Assembly (NCBI GenBank): GCA_017627765.1
Contig: JAGAGD010000073.1
Coordinates: forward strand, 1-46,644
DNA length: 46,644 bases
Direction: 5' to 3'
From: Prevotella sp.
Lineage (GTDB): Bacteria > Bacteroidota > Bacteroidia > Bacteroidales > Bacteroidaceae
Position numbers and translations under genes: made by a program. The notes under the pieces were generated by a model that was given only the letters and a program-made list of their open reading frames with translations, was not told where the DNA came from and made no database searches. This document shows, one piece after another, positions 9,301-16,556 of the stretch (its first letter is position 1; each line of letters begins with the position of its first letter).

Positions 9301-10853
9301 GCGCCAGCCGTTGGCAATGTCTCAGAGAATGTTGTGCCATATTGTCCTGACGAAACAAGAATTGGTTCACCAGAGTTTTCAATGCGATAAACATTATAAG
9401 TGAGTGTACTGAGATAGCCACTATGCAGAGTTGCTGTTGGTGCAGTCCAAGAAACGTCTGCTTTTCCTGTTGCAGGATTGATTTCGAGTTTTATGTCAGT
9501 AGCAGGAGTTGGAACGTCGTAGCCTACCCATGTGCTAAACTTAGTGCGTGGAGATTCGCCTACGTTATTTGAAAGTGACACAGCAAATGTGCGCATTCCT
9601 TCTTCTGCACTGATGTCAACAGAAACGCTTGCGCCTGGAGTAGTATTGCCTGTAACTTCAGTTGTTCCACCAGTAATCTTATACTGTATAGAGCCTGTAA
9701 GCGGATTGCCGCTATAAGTCAATGTAGGAACTTTAAACTTTGCTGTTCCCAGAGTGCTTGCAGCTACAAATTTAACAGTAAAGTCAGTTGCTTTGGCTGG
9801 TGCTCCATCTTCTGCAAGTTTAGGAGCCATAGTCATAGCCACAATCTCATCGTTATCAGGGAAGTCCCCAATCTTTGTTGCTGCACCCGTAGAAAGGTCA
9901 ACAGTGTAAAGTGCAAAGTCGTCTGCTGACGGACTGACATAAGCCCAATAGAAAGTATTGTCGGATGGGTCAATCTCTCCACTCTGCTGATAAGCGCCAT
10001 CATTGCCAGCAACAGTTAAGCCAGTAGCACCTACAAGAGTCTCCTCTGCCGTTGCCTTGTCAATCTTGTAGAGATTGCCATCGCTTGCAACGCCATACAT
10101 CACTCCTTCAGAAGTAATACCAAGTGCAACATAGGTCTTGCTTATACTACCGATAGTTGTTCGGGTTCTTGCTTCATAGTCAACAATTCCAAGTTCTATA
10201 CCTCCTAAGTCAGAAGTATAGAACATGCCATAGATAGTTCCGTTTACATCTGTACATGTTTCTGTGGCAAGCAAAGAAGCATCATCTATATATTCATTCT
10301 TAACCTCGCCAGTTTCAATGTCAATGGCTGTGATATAAGGGAATACCATCCCCCAGAAAATAGAAGCTGTCATTCCATAGTAAATGCCATCTTGAATACC
10401 ACCACCATAAGCCATGTCAACATTGCTCTCTGTAGGGAATAGCAATGAAGAACCAGCAGGATTGCTGACAGGATATTCCCAGATACCCTTCTCCTGGAAG
10501 TTCTGCGACCAAGTGCTGCGGTAGATAGTGTTGCCCCAGAAAGTAGCATTGCCTGCTTTAAGAATAGTCTTTCCACCATTGCGATCCACCTGTACTTTGC
10601 TACGCACAGGACCAAATTTCTGCCTCATAGGAGCAGAGAACTCAGAAACCTTCATAGGCTTCAAACCGAAGAACAAAGGATAAGCATCCTTCATCATCTG
10701 CAATTTGCGCGTGTCTTGCTTGTTGCCCTTCATCGCCTTCATCTGCGACAAGTCGGACTTCTTTCCAATCTGTGCAGTTGAGCTCAGTGGAAATGCAAAC
10801 AAAATCATCAATGAGCAAAATGCAAAAAAGTAAAACTTCTTTCTCATAAACAA
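6357..10853 (-). CDS. Giant secreted adhesin-like protein (cleaved-adhesin and Fn3 modules, T9SS tail)
   Basis: A 1498-residue surface protein. Residues 1-28 form a signal peptide (ending LSSTAQ). Residues ~95-350 have repeated short strands that read like a beta-propeller (GIQDGIYYGMTASIFWG and similar). Fibronectin-type modules start near residues 447 and 706. Two cleaved-adhesin / choice-of-anchor-J type domains occur: YYEGFEN (~552) with DDWLISPP (~599), and a second with EGFDDADKYEDF (~1199) and DNWLISPE (~1294). Residues ~1061-1165 resemble a CARDB module. The C-terminus (DIYTLDGVLIKKD...IKPGIYVVGDKKVFVK) is a type IX sorting tail. These modules are typical of gingipain/hemagglutinin-like adhesins. 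No protease active site is seen. A second ATG two codons in is also possible as start. Confidence 0.85.
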   Translation of the reverse strand: MFMRKKFYFFAFCSLMILFAFPLSSTAQIGKKSDLSQMKAMKGNKQDTRKLQMMKDAYPLFFGLKPMKVSEFSAPMRQKFGPVRSKVQVDRNGGKTILKAGNATFWGNTIYRSTWSQNFQEKGIWEYPVSNPAGSSLLFPTESNVDMAYGGGIQDGIYYGMTASIFWGMVFPYITAIDIETGEVKNEYIDDASLLATETCTDVNGTIYGMFYTSDLGGIELGIVDYEARTRTTIGSISKTYVALGITSEGVMYGVASDGNLYKIDKATAEETLVGATGLTVAGNDGAYQQSGEIDPSDNTFYWAYVSPSADDFALYTVDLSTGAATKIGDFPDNDEIVAMTMAPKLAEDGAPAKATDFTVKFVAASTLGTAKFKVPTLTYSGNPLTGSIQYKITGGTTEVTGNTTPGASVSVDISAEEGMRTFAVSLSNNVGESPRTKFSTWVGYDVPTPATDIKLEINPATGKADVSWTAPTATLHSGYLSTLTYNVYRIENSGEPILVSSGQYGTTFSETLPTAGAMMSVSYGIVAVNGTQESQMATSNYGAVGDAFEVPYYEGFENEASSALFTVIDNDGDGKTWQWQNGRMYATYAAADAPDCDDWLISPPVKMQAGRAYEISMMIGAAASSYPEKFEVLLGNAASPEAMTISVIGETVITTGMTEFANDNIVVPADGNYYLAVHKMSAADMYNLYVDDIRIEFGPVATAPAAVTDLTVTPGTKGAMEAKLKFTAPSKSVNGGNLTSITKVDVYRDKQLVKTVSSGLTVNTETTIVDDNIENPGVHSYYVVCHNADGNGGKSNVVSAFIGLDSPTSPANITTEDRQTSLFFKWDKVGEVGQNGGYVDPDEVIYNLMNTDGHYITDTIYSDKGNTYELNLNTDEGEQELKTYAMSAMNSIGRSPALGIPIYVGAPYTLPMIENGANRTLNYLWYYMGTYASVVLNWSEDDADGNGYSLRLENGGEGEAWGYSDCGKISLAGTTNPVIYFSYKTDKAIASIYVIKPNGEEVLLKKLDNASEYTMVKLDLNQFKNERYIRFRFYADLEGEGSFWFDDINVLDFLDYNLVMSNVEVSNTVNMGATADVKLTVQNLGQNTAQNFTVKLYAAGEEIFSQDVASLASMEKLVLDAQYTPTIFDEAGDITLKAEVIYDLDLDLDDNTNEAVTRIVPPSYRPPRDLTVSVNEENVATMNWMAPDTSTPDAVTEGFDDADKYEDFTVGGIDEETRNGTLGNWTLYDADGYTTYAWNNVTYPNAYGYMAYQVFKPYDVFSEADAPDLAPRSGDRMLVSMCSADENNVVPTDNWLISPEMPGMTQTISFFYKIITTQYGDEKFEVLYSTTDTDTQSFTKLDEVSASNVGDWLEYSVTLPEGAKYFAIRHISVDVFGLFLDDFTFIPTIASGMRMVDAPTGYNVYIDREKVTNTANTNYTTGILSNGAHLFSVSAVYNGGESMAISVTATAIEEILAEGKPVDIYTLDGVLIKKDATDTKGIKPGIYVVGDKKVFVK

Positions 10854-10913
10854 TTTGTTTTTAATTAGGATTAATACAAAGGTTAATTAGTCAAACGTAT
10901 GTAGTTTGTTTCG

Positions 10914-10945
10914 CAAATATAAGTTTCTTTTTTCTAATTTTCAAA
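10914..10945 (-). promoter_or_regulatory. Bacteroidota-type promoter for the adhesin gene
   Basis: On the minus strand TTTG (10942-10945) is followed after 20 bases by TATATTTG (10914-10921), matching the phylum's -33/-7 pattern, about 60 bases upstream of the start at 10853. Confidence 0.6.
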
Positions 10946-11209
10946 TAAATTACTGATTTACAGGTCATTATTTCAGGAAGTTTAAGCCATGGAAAGGTTG
11001 AGAAACACAAAACCATGACTTTTGTCAAAAAAAACACGCTTAACAATACACGCCATCAGATTTTGACAAAAATCAAAAAAAAGACGAAAAGACTTTCTGA
11101 ATTATTTTAGATTAGAGCGTGGAAATATCTTTAAAGGAGAATTTGGTTCTTGTATAAGCAAGAGATTTTCTAACAAATGTATAAGCCATATAGACATATA
11201 GAAAAGAGA

Positions 11210-11239
11210 AATGCAGCCTTCTAAGACTGCATTTTTTGT
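11210..11239. terminator. Hairpin downstream of cdaA
   Basis: AATGCAG (11210-11216) pairs with CTGCATT (11227-11233), and CTT/AAG extends the stem. The T-run follows on the plus strand. On the minus strand the stem is followed by TCTCTTTTCT, so it may still terminate the folP-cdaA transcript. Confidence 0.5.
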
Positions 11240-11352
11240 TATTCGGGGGCAAACCCTAATATAATTGCCTTGATAATTATTTCAACTTAAAGGCACATGA
11301 AAACCACGCGTTATGCACCTTCAACTAATCTAACGCCATATACCTTATAATA

Positions 11353-12135
11353 TTACTCCATAGCCATCTCCTTAGTGATAATGCTTTCGAGTTCTTCGGC
11401 AGAGAGTCGGAGTTTAAACTCTCCGTTGATTGCAGCAGATATTCCTCCTGTTTCTTCTGATACAACAATGGCAAGCGCGTCGCTCTCTTGCGAGATGCCC
11501 AGTGCAGCACGATGGCGCAGTCCGAGAGCCTTTGGAATATCGGTGTCATGGGAAACGGGAAGGATACAGCCAGCGCTGACAATTCGTTTCTTCGAAATAA
11601 CCATAGCACCGTCGTGCAGTGGTGAGTTCTTGAAAAATATGTTTTCGATGAGCCGCTGGTTGATGGCAGCATCAATCTTTTCGCCGCTGTTGATAATGTC
11701 GTGGAGAGGAGAATAACGCTCCATGACGATAAGTGCGCCAACCTTTCCACGCGCCATATTCATGCACGCCATGACTATAGGCATGATGGCTTGCTTGTCT
11801 ACTTCTTTCTTCTGATGATTGCTTGTGAAGAAGCGCAGCAGTTTGTTGAATCGCTGATGTGCACCAAGATTGTTGAGAAACTTCCTTATTTCGTCTTGAA
11901 ACAAGATGATGAGGGCAATGACTCCATAGCTTACGAGTTTGTCGAGGATGGAGCCAAGAAGTTTCATTTCGAGCACCTGACTGACGAGCAGCCACAAGAT
12001 AATGAAGACAATGATGCCAGTAAAAACATTGATAGAACGCGACTCGCGCATGAGTCTGTAAACGTAGAACAACAGTGTTGCAACGAGGAAGATATCAATG
12101 AAATCTTTTATTCCGAAGTTAAGAAATGAAATCAT
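11353..12135 (-). CDS. cdaA: Diadenylate cyclase CdaA (c-di-AMP synthase)
   Basis: A 260-residue membrane enzyme that makes cyclic di-AMP from two ATP. Residues ~12-28, ~38-54 and ~66-82 are three hydrophobic helices, as in CdaA/DacA. The cytoplasmic DAC domain (~105-250) contains the two signature motifs, DGA (175-177, in NSPLHDGAMVI) and RHR (207-209, in LGLRHRAALGISQ). Length and layout match the family exactly. It lies 104 bases downstream of folP on the same strand, a neighbourhood I recall as common in Bacteroidota, so the two are probably co-transcribed from the folP promoter. c-di-AMP typically controls potassium/osmotic balance and cell-wall homeostasis; no c-di-AMP target is visible here. 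Confidence 0.95.
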   Translation of the reverse strand: MISFLNFGIKDFIDIFLVATLLFYVYRLMRESRSINVFTGIIVFIILWLLVSQVLEMKLLGSILDKLVSYGVIALIILFQDEIRKFLNNLGAHQRFNKLLRFFTSNHQKKEVDKQAIMPIVMACMNMARGKVGALIVMERYSPLHDIINSGEKIDAAINQRLIENIFFKNSPLHDGAMVISKKRIVSAGCILPVSHDTDIPKALGLRHRAALGISQESDALAIVVSEETGGISAAINGEFKLRLSAEELESIITKEMAME

Positions 12136-12239
12136 GCTTTTTTTGTGAGTTATAAGTGTTTAGTTATGAGCTCTATTCAACTCGTCTACATTAATCTTTA
12201 ATCCTTAATCTTTAATCCATAACAACTATGCACTATGAA
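12136..12239. repeat. Intergenic cluster of short repeats between folP and cdaA
   Basis: It contains GAGTTATAAG and AGTTATGAG words (12147-12171), TTAATCTTTAATCC units (12191-12221) and ACTATGCACTATGAACTATG units (12227-12256). The last run extends into the folP 3' end. Confidence 0.75.
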
Positions 12240-13079
12240 CTATGAACTATGAACAACTAAAGCCGTTGCCTCAACTGCCTCTCTGACATCGTGAACACGC
12301 AGGATAGATGCTCCACGCATAAGTGCAATAGTATTCAAAACGGTTGTTCCGTTGAGGGCATGCAATGTGTCAATGCCGAGCAGACGGGTAATCATCGACT
12401 TTCTTGACAATCCTATTAGCAAAGGCAGATCTAAGACTTGCAGTTTTTCGAGTTGGCTCATTATCTTATAGTTGTCGTCGAGTGTCTTTCCAAATCCAAA
12501 TCCTGGATCGAAGATGATATCCTTCACTCCAAGACTGCGGAGCATTAACACTTCTTCTGCCGCATTCTTCAGCATTGTCTGGATATTGCTCTGCACCGAC
12601 ATCAGTATATATGGCACATTAAGCCTTGCCACCATCTTGAAGATTTCTGGCACATCGCCCCGCACCTGCTGCAAAGCAACATTGGCAATTCCCGTTATTC
12701 CGCCTTCCGACACATCGTTGATAATGTCTGCACCATATTCTTCCACACACATCCTTGCAACATCTGGGCGAAATGTGTCTATGCTTACAACGGCCTTAGG
12801 CTGCTCATGCCTTACAACCTTCAGAGCCATGCGCAGCCTTTCCATCTCCTCCTTTTCGCTAACTTCTGCTGCACCTGGTCGTGTAGAGAACGCGCCAATG
12901 TCTATCATTGTGCCACCTTCTTCAATAATCTTGTTGGCTCTTTCTGCAATGTCATACTCAGTCTGCACTCTGCTACCCTCATAGAATGAGTCGGGAGTGG
13001 CATTGAGGATACCCATGACCTGCGGCTCACTTAGGTCTATGAGTTGCCCTCGCACATTGATTGTCTTGCTATTAGTCAT
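12240..13079 (-). CDS. folP: Dihydropteroate synthase (folate biosynthesis)
   Basis: A 279-residue cytosolic enzyme that condenses p-aminobenzoate with dihydropterin pyrophosphate to give dihydropteroate; it is the sulfonamide target. Family motifs in order: VMGILNATPDSFYEGSR (21-37), DIGAFSTRPGA (60-70), VSIDTF (98-103), NDVSEG (121-126), FDPGFGFGKT (190-199), GLSRKSMI (223-230) and RVHDV (261-265), giving a complete TIM-barrel set. The start is the ATG at 13077-13079; the promoter on the same strand lies at 13217-13247. The last codons and stop (VVHSS, then TAG) are formed by the ACTATGAAC-type repeat that continues into the intergenic region, so the repeat has invaded or defined the 3' end. 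Confidence 0.96.
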   Translation of the reverse strand: MTNSKTINVRGQLIDLSEPQVMGILNATPDSFYEGSRVQTEYDIAERANKIIEEGGTMIDIGAFSTRPGAAEVSEKEEMERLRMALKVVRHEQPKAVVSIDTFRPDVARMCVEEYGADIINDVSEGGITGIANVALQQVRGDVPEIFKMVARLNVPYILMSVQSNIQTMLKNAAEEVLMLRSLGVKDIIFDPGFGFGKTLDDNYKIMSQLEKLQVLDLPLLIGLSRKSMITRLLGIDTLHALNGTTVLNTIALMRGASILRVHDVREAVEATALVVHSS

Positions 13080-13097
13080 CTTTCTTTAATTTGGTAA

Positions 13098-13192
13098 TTA
13101 ACTTTAACGGGAACGGAAACCTTAACTTTAACTTTAACGTTAACTTTAACGGGTCAACTATGCATTATGAACTATGAACTATGCACTATTAC
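13098..13192. repeat. Hexamer array 3 followed by ACTATGAAC repeats
   Basis: Bases 13098-13153 are NNAACG/NNAACT units (TTAACT, TTAACG, GGAACG and others). Bases ~13158-13192 are three or four variants of CTATGCATTATGAACTATG. The two repeat families abut, as they also do at 18.28 kb and 31.4 kb. The array sits in the leader between folP and its promoter. Confidence 0.8.
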
Positions 13193-13216
13193 TGCTCGTC
13201 AACATTTTAAGTCTTG

Positions 13217-13247
13217 CAAAGATACATGAAGTTACGATATGTGCAAA
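13217..13247 (-). promoter_or_regulatory. Promoter of folP-cdaA
   Basis: On the minus strand TTTG (13244-13247), 19 bases, then TATCTTTG (13217-13224): a full match to the Bacteroidota -33/-7 consensus. It is divergent from the dut promoter 28 bases away. Confidence 0.8.
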
Positions 13248-13274
13248 ATAAATTCCAAAAAAATCCTTATTTAT

Positions 13275-13305
13275 TTTGCACTTCAAACAACTTAAAGTAA
13301 ATTTG
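13275..13305 (+). promoter_or_regulatory. Promoter of the dut operon
   Basis: TTTG (13275-13278), 19 bases, then TAAATTTG (13298-13305). Its position excludes the in-frame ATG at 13276 as the dut start and supports the ATG at 13333. Confidence 0.8.
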
Positions 13306-13332
13306 CAGCAAAATAAAACAACATTATCCAAC

Positions 13333-13770
13333 ATGACTGAAGTTAAAGTTGTAAACAAAGGTCACCAGCAACTGCCTGCTTATGCTACGGAACAAAGCGC
13401 AGGAATGGACCTCAGAGCCAATATAGACGAACCTATAACGCTTCATCCTATGGAGAGAAGGCTGATTCCTACAGGACTTCACATTGCACTGCCCAAAGGA
13501 ATGGAAGCACAGATAAGACCAAGAAGCGGACTTGCTCTGAAACATGGCATTACGGTTCTCAACTCACCAGGAACTATCGATGCCGACTATCGCGGCGAAG
13601 TGATGGTCTTGCTGATAAACTTTTCCGACAAAGACTTTGTCATTAATGACGGTGAGCGCATTGCCCAGATGGTCATAGCCCGCTATGAGCAGGTCGAGTT
13701 TAAGACTGTCGAAGAATTAGACGAGACTAAACGCGGCGAAGGTGGCTATGGTCACACTGGCGTGAAATAA
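13333..13770 (+). CDS. dut: dUTP diphosphatase (dUTPase)
   Basis: A 145-residue trimeric enzyme that hydrolyses dUTP to dUMP and pyrophosphate, keeping uracil out of DNA and feeding thymidylate synthesis. All five dUTPase motifs are present: AGMDLRA (23-29), PRSGLA (63-68), [10 protein letters not shown] (80-89, with the catalytic Asp), GERIAQ (107-112) and the C-terminal arm [10 protein letters not shown] (134-143). The frame is open from an ATG at 13276, but that lies inside the promoter, so the ATG at 13333 ([10 protein letters not shown]) is used. The next gene begins 7 bases after the stop, indicating an operon. Confidence 0.96.
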   Translation: MTEVKVVNKGHQQLPAYATEQSAGMDLRANIDEPITLHPMERRLIPTGLHIALPKGMEAQIRPRSGLALKHGITVLNSPGTIDADYRGEVMVLLINFSDKDFVINDGERIAQMVIARYEQVEFKTVEELDETKRGEGGYGHTGVK

Positions 13771-13777
13771 ATTTATA

Positions 13778-15586
13778 ATGAAAGTATCTAAACTACGTTG
13801 CCTTTTTTTTATTGTTGTCGTCGGACTGATGACATCCGTTTCTTCGTGCAATTCACTGAAAGGCATAAGGCAAGGTGTTGAAAACAAATTGCAGAGTAAC
13901 GGCAAACAGAAGAAGAAAATCCTTGCCGACCATCTTGCTCCCGATGCAAGAATGCGCTTCAGCATGGCTTATTTTGAAGCAATTAAGTGTCAGGAGAACG
14001 GCGACTATTCGTCAGCTTTCGACCTTTTCCGCTATTGTCTTTCGCTCGACTCCCTTTCATCAGCAGTCTATTATACACTCTCCTCTTACTATTATGAGCT
14101 CAAAGCAGACTCCATTGCAACAGAATATGTAAAGAAGGCTGTAGACATAAGTCCTGACAACGATACTTATCTGGAGCGATATGGCCGTTCACTCATAGGC
14201 CAGAAGAAATATAAAGAGGCATCAGAGGTATACGAGAAACTGGCAGACAATGCCCGCTCACGCACCGATGTGCTCGAAGTGCTGGTACAACTCTATGAAA
14301 TCAACCGCGACTACGACGGCATTTTGCGCACTCTGGACAGAATGGAGATGATTGACGGAAGCAGCGAAGACATTACGCTTGCTAAGATGCACGTTTATTC
14401 TCAGCAGGGAAAGAAAGAGAAAGAACTGGCAGAACTGCAATCGCTTGCCGACAAACATCCATACGACATGAACTACAGGGTGATGATGGGCAACTGGCTA
14501 TTGCAGAACAATCGCAAGCAGGAAGCCTACAACGAATATATGAACGTTCTGAAAAAAGAGCCTAACAACCTTGCAGCTCGCCTGTCACTGATAGACTATC
14601 ATCAAGCCAACGGACAGGATTCCATTGCAAACCAGATGTCGCGCGAGATTATTTCCGACCGCCATTGCGACATTGACACCCGCCGACAACTGCTTAGACA
14701 GATTATAACCTACAGCGAGCAGCAGCATCGCGACTCAACTGAGATTCTAAATTATCTTGACACTCTCATCAAGAACGAACCCAACATAAATGATTTTGCT
14801 ATTCTGAAGGCAGCATATATGACTCTGAAACAAATGCCTGCCGACAGCATCGATGCAGCCAACAGATACATACTCAGCATCTCACCCGATTACTCTCCTG
14901 CCCGCTTCAGGCTCGTTCAGTCGATGTGGGACAAAGGAAACTTCGATGAAGTGATAAACATAAGTCTTTCTGGCAACGACTATAATCCCGACGACATGAC
15001 ATTCTATTATTTTCTCGGAATGGCATATCTTCAGAAGGACGACATCGACCAATCGCTCGATGCCTTCAGACGAGGAGTTAGCCAGATAAACAGCGAGAGC
15101 AATGCCGACCTCGTTTCCGACTTCTATGCAGTGATGGGCGACTTGCTCCACACAAAGGGACTTGACAAGGAAGCTTTCGAGGCATACGACAGTTGTCTGC
15201 ACTGGAACCCAGAACACACAGCCTGTCTCAACAACTATGCCTACTATCTGTCTGTCAATGGAGAACAACTCGACAAGGCTGAGAAGATGAGTGAGCAGAC
15301 CATAAAGGCAGAACCCGACAATGCCACATACTTAGACACCTATGCCTGGGTGCTGTTCATGAGAGGAAAATATGAAGAGGCGAAGGAGTATATTGACCGT
15401 ATGCTTGCCACAGAAGAAGACCACAGCAACATTGTCATTGAACATGCGGGCGACATCTACGCTAAATGCGGACTTACCGACGAGGCTGTTGAATTCTGGA
15501 AAGAGGCTCTCAACGACAATCCCGACAATGCTCTGCTGCGCGAGAAGATAGAGAAACGCAAGTATATAAGTCATAGCAAGAAATAA
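13778..15586 (+). CDS. TPR-repeat outer-envelope lipoprotein
   Basis: A 602-residue protein. The signal peptide ends in a lipobox (VSSC, Cys24), so it is probably lipid-anchored. The rest is built of tetratricopeptide repeats, about a dozen helix pairs, such as SAFDLFRYCLSLDSLSSAVY, EASEVYEKLADNAR, EAYNEYMNVLKKEPNNLAAR and KAEKMSEQTIKAEPDNATYL. TPR solenoids mount protein-protein interactions. In Bacteroidota this gene type commonly sits between dut and a DUF4292 gene, as here, and it is thought to belong to envelope maintenance. The partner is not visible from sequence. Confidence 0.88.
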   Translation: MKVSKLRCLFFIVVVGLMTSVSSCNSLKGIRQGVENKLQSNGKQKKKILADHLAPDARMRFSMAYFEAIKCQENGDYSSAFDLFRYCLSLDSLSSAVYYTLSSYYYELKADSIATEYVKKAVDISPDNDTYLERYGRSLIGQKKYKEASEVYEKLADNARSRTDVLEVLVQLYEINRDYDGILRTLDRMEMIDGSSEDITLAKMHVYSQQGKKEKELAELQSLADKHPYDMNYRVMMGNWLLQNNRKQEAYNEYMNVLKKEPNNLAARLSLIDYHQANGQDSIANQMSREIISDRHCDIDTRRQLLRQIITYSEQQHRDSTEILNYLDTLIKNEPNINDFAILKAAYMTLKQMPADSIDAANRYILSISPDYSPARFRLVQSMWDKGNFDEVINISLSGNDYNPDDMTFYYFLGMAYLQKDDIDQSLDAFRRGVSQINSESNADLVSDFYAVMGDLLHTKGLDKEAFEAYDSCLHWNPEHTACLNNYAYYLSVNGEQLDKAEKMSEQTIKAEPDNATYLDTYAWVLFMRGKYEEAKEYIDRMLATEEDHSNIVIEHAGDIYAKCGLTDEAVEFWKEALNDNPDNALLREKIEKRKYISHSKK

Positions 15587-15622
15587 TAAAAACATAATAA
15601 CGACTATAAACACAACAAGACC

Positions 15623-16531
15623 ATGAAAAGAAACAAAATAAGAATCTTTGCATTATATAATATAATAGGTATATTTGCTGCACTGCTATTGCTTAGTTCT
15701 TGTGGAACTCAACGACAGGCAGTAGCCGTAAACACCAACAAGCAAGGTTCTGCGCAGATGGAGAGTGAACTACATCGCCACCAACTGGCTTTCGTTCAGA
15801 AGGTAAGCGACAACGCAGTGTATGCCAAGAACATTTCCTCAAAGATTTCGTTCACACTACGCAAAGGCGGCAAAGACCTAAGTGTTGACGGACAGTTGCA
15901 CATGCGCCGCAACGAAGTAATCAGAATCCAGCTTGCTCCATTAGGACTTGTAGAGGTGGGACGCATCGAGTTCACTCCGCAACAGGTTTTAATCTTAATT
16001 CGTCCTACAAAGGAGTATATTCAGGCATCATACGATGAAATTGACTTCCTGCACAAGAACGGACTTAATTTCTATTCGCTCCAGGCTTTGTTCTGGAACC
16101 AGCTCTTCTTGCCAGGACAAGACCGCGTTAGCGAGCAACTGCTTGATCGCTTTGTCGCTTCTATAGAAGGCAACTCTGCTTCAGTGCCTGTTTCGCTCAA
16201 CGACGGTCAGATGACTTACAAATGGACTGCCGACCGCCAGACAGGAAGAATCACACAGACCAATGCTGCCTACGACAGCAAGACCTACGGAACGTCTTCT
16301 CTAGTTTGGAAATATACCGACTTCCAGTCTATTGGCTCTAAGTCGTTCCCATGCAACCACAACTTCACGCTGACTACTCCAGCCGCAACGGGCAGCAACC
16401 AGTCGTTTGAAGTGACTCTGAAACTAAAGAAAATAGACACCGCAGGCTCTTTTGATGCAAAGACTACGGTATCGCCCAAATATAAGCAGATAACTGTTGA
16501 ACAGGCCATTCGCCGAATAATGAACTTATAA
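15623..16531 (+). CDS. DUF4292 family lipoprotein
   Basis: A 302-residue protein. The signal peptide ends in LLLLSSC (lipobox Cys27), then GTQRQ. The mature part (KISFTLRKGGKDLSVDGQLH, MRRNEVIRIQLAPLGLVEVG, RIEFTPQQVLILIRPTKEYI) reads like the DUF4292 family, with a LolA/LolB-like beta-sheet fold. I infer an envelope lipid or lipoprotein-handling role from that fold similarity only. It lies 36 bases after the TPR gene and 25 bases before the EnvC-like gene, all on one strand, so it is part of the dut operon. Confidence 0.85.
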   Translation: MKRNKIRIFALYNIIGIFAALLLLSSCGTQRQAVAVNTNKQGSAQMESELHRHQLAFVQKVSDNAVYAKNISSKISFTLRKGGKDLSVDGQLHMRRNEVIRIQLAPLGLVEVGRIEFTPQQVLILIRPTKEYIQASYDEIDFLHKNGLNFYSLQALFWNQLFLPGQDRVSEQLLDRFVASIEGNSASVPVSLNDGQMTYKWTADRQTGRITQTNAAYDSKTYGTSSLVWKYTDFQSIGSKSFPCNHNFTLTTPAATGSNQSFEVTLKLKKIDTAGSFDAKTTVSPKYKQITVEQAIRRIMNL

Positions 16532-16556
16532 AACTAAAGACTTTCGCCGACGAAAC

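Larger units (their letters stand above)
10854..11352. other. Gene-free 499-base stretch: promoter and terminator only
   Basis: It holds the probable promoter of the adhesin gene (10914-10945) and a hairpin near 11210-11239. Between them is A+T-rich DNA with two TTTTGACAAAA-like words (about 11015-11085). No gene or RNA is recognised. Confidence 0.5.

Noticed and set aside
13276-13332. Upstream ATG as start of dut
   Set aside because: It lies inside the promoter (-33 at 13275-13278), and the added residues do not belong to the dUTPase family.
13778-15586. TPR lipoprotein as a SusD-like glycan-binding protein
   Set aside because: No SusC partner or SusD motifs; TPR units run through the whole length and the context is the dut operon.
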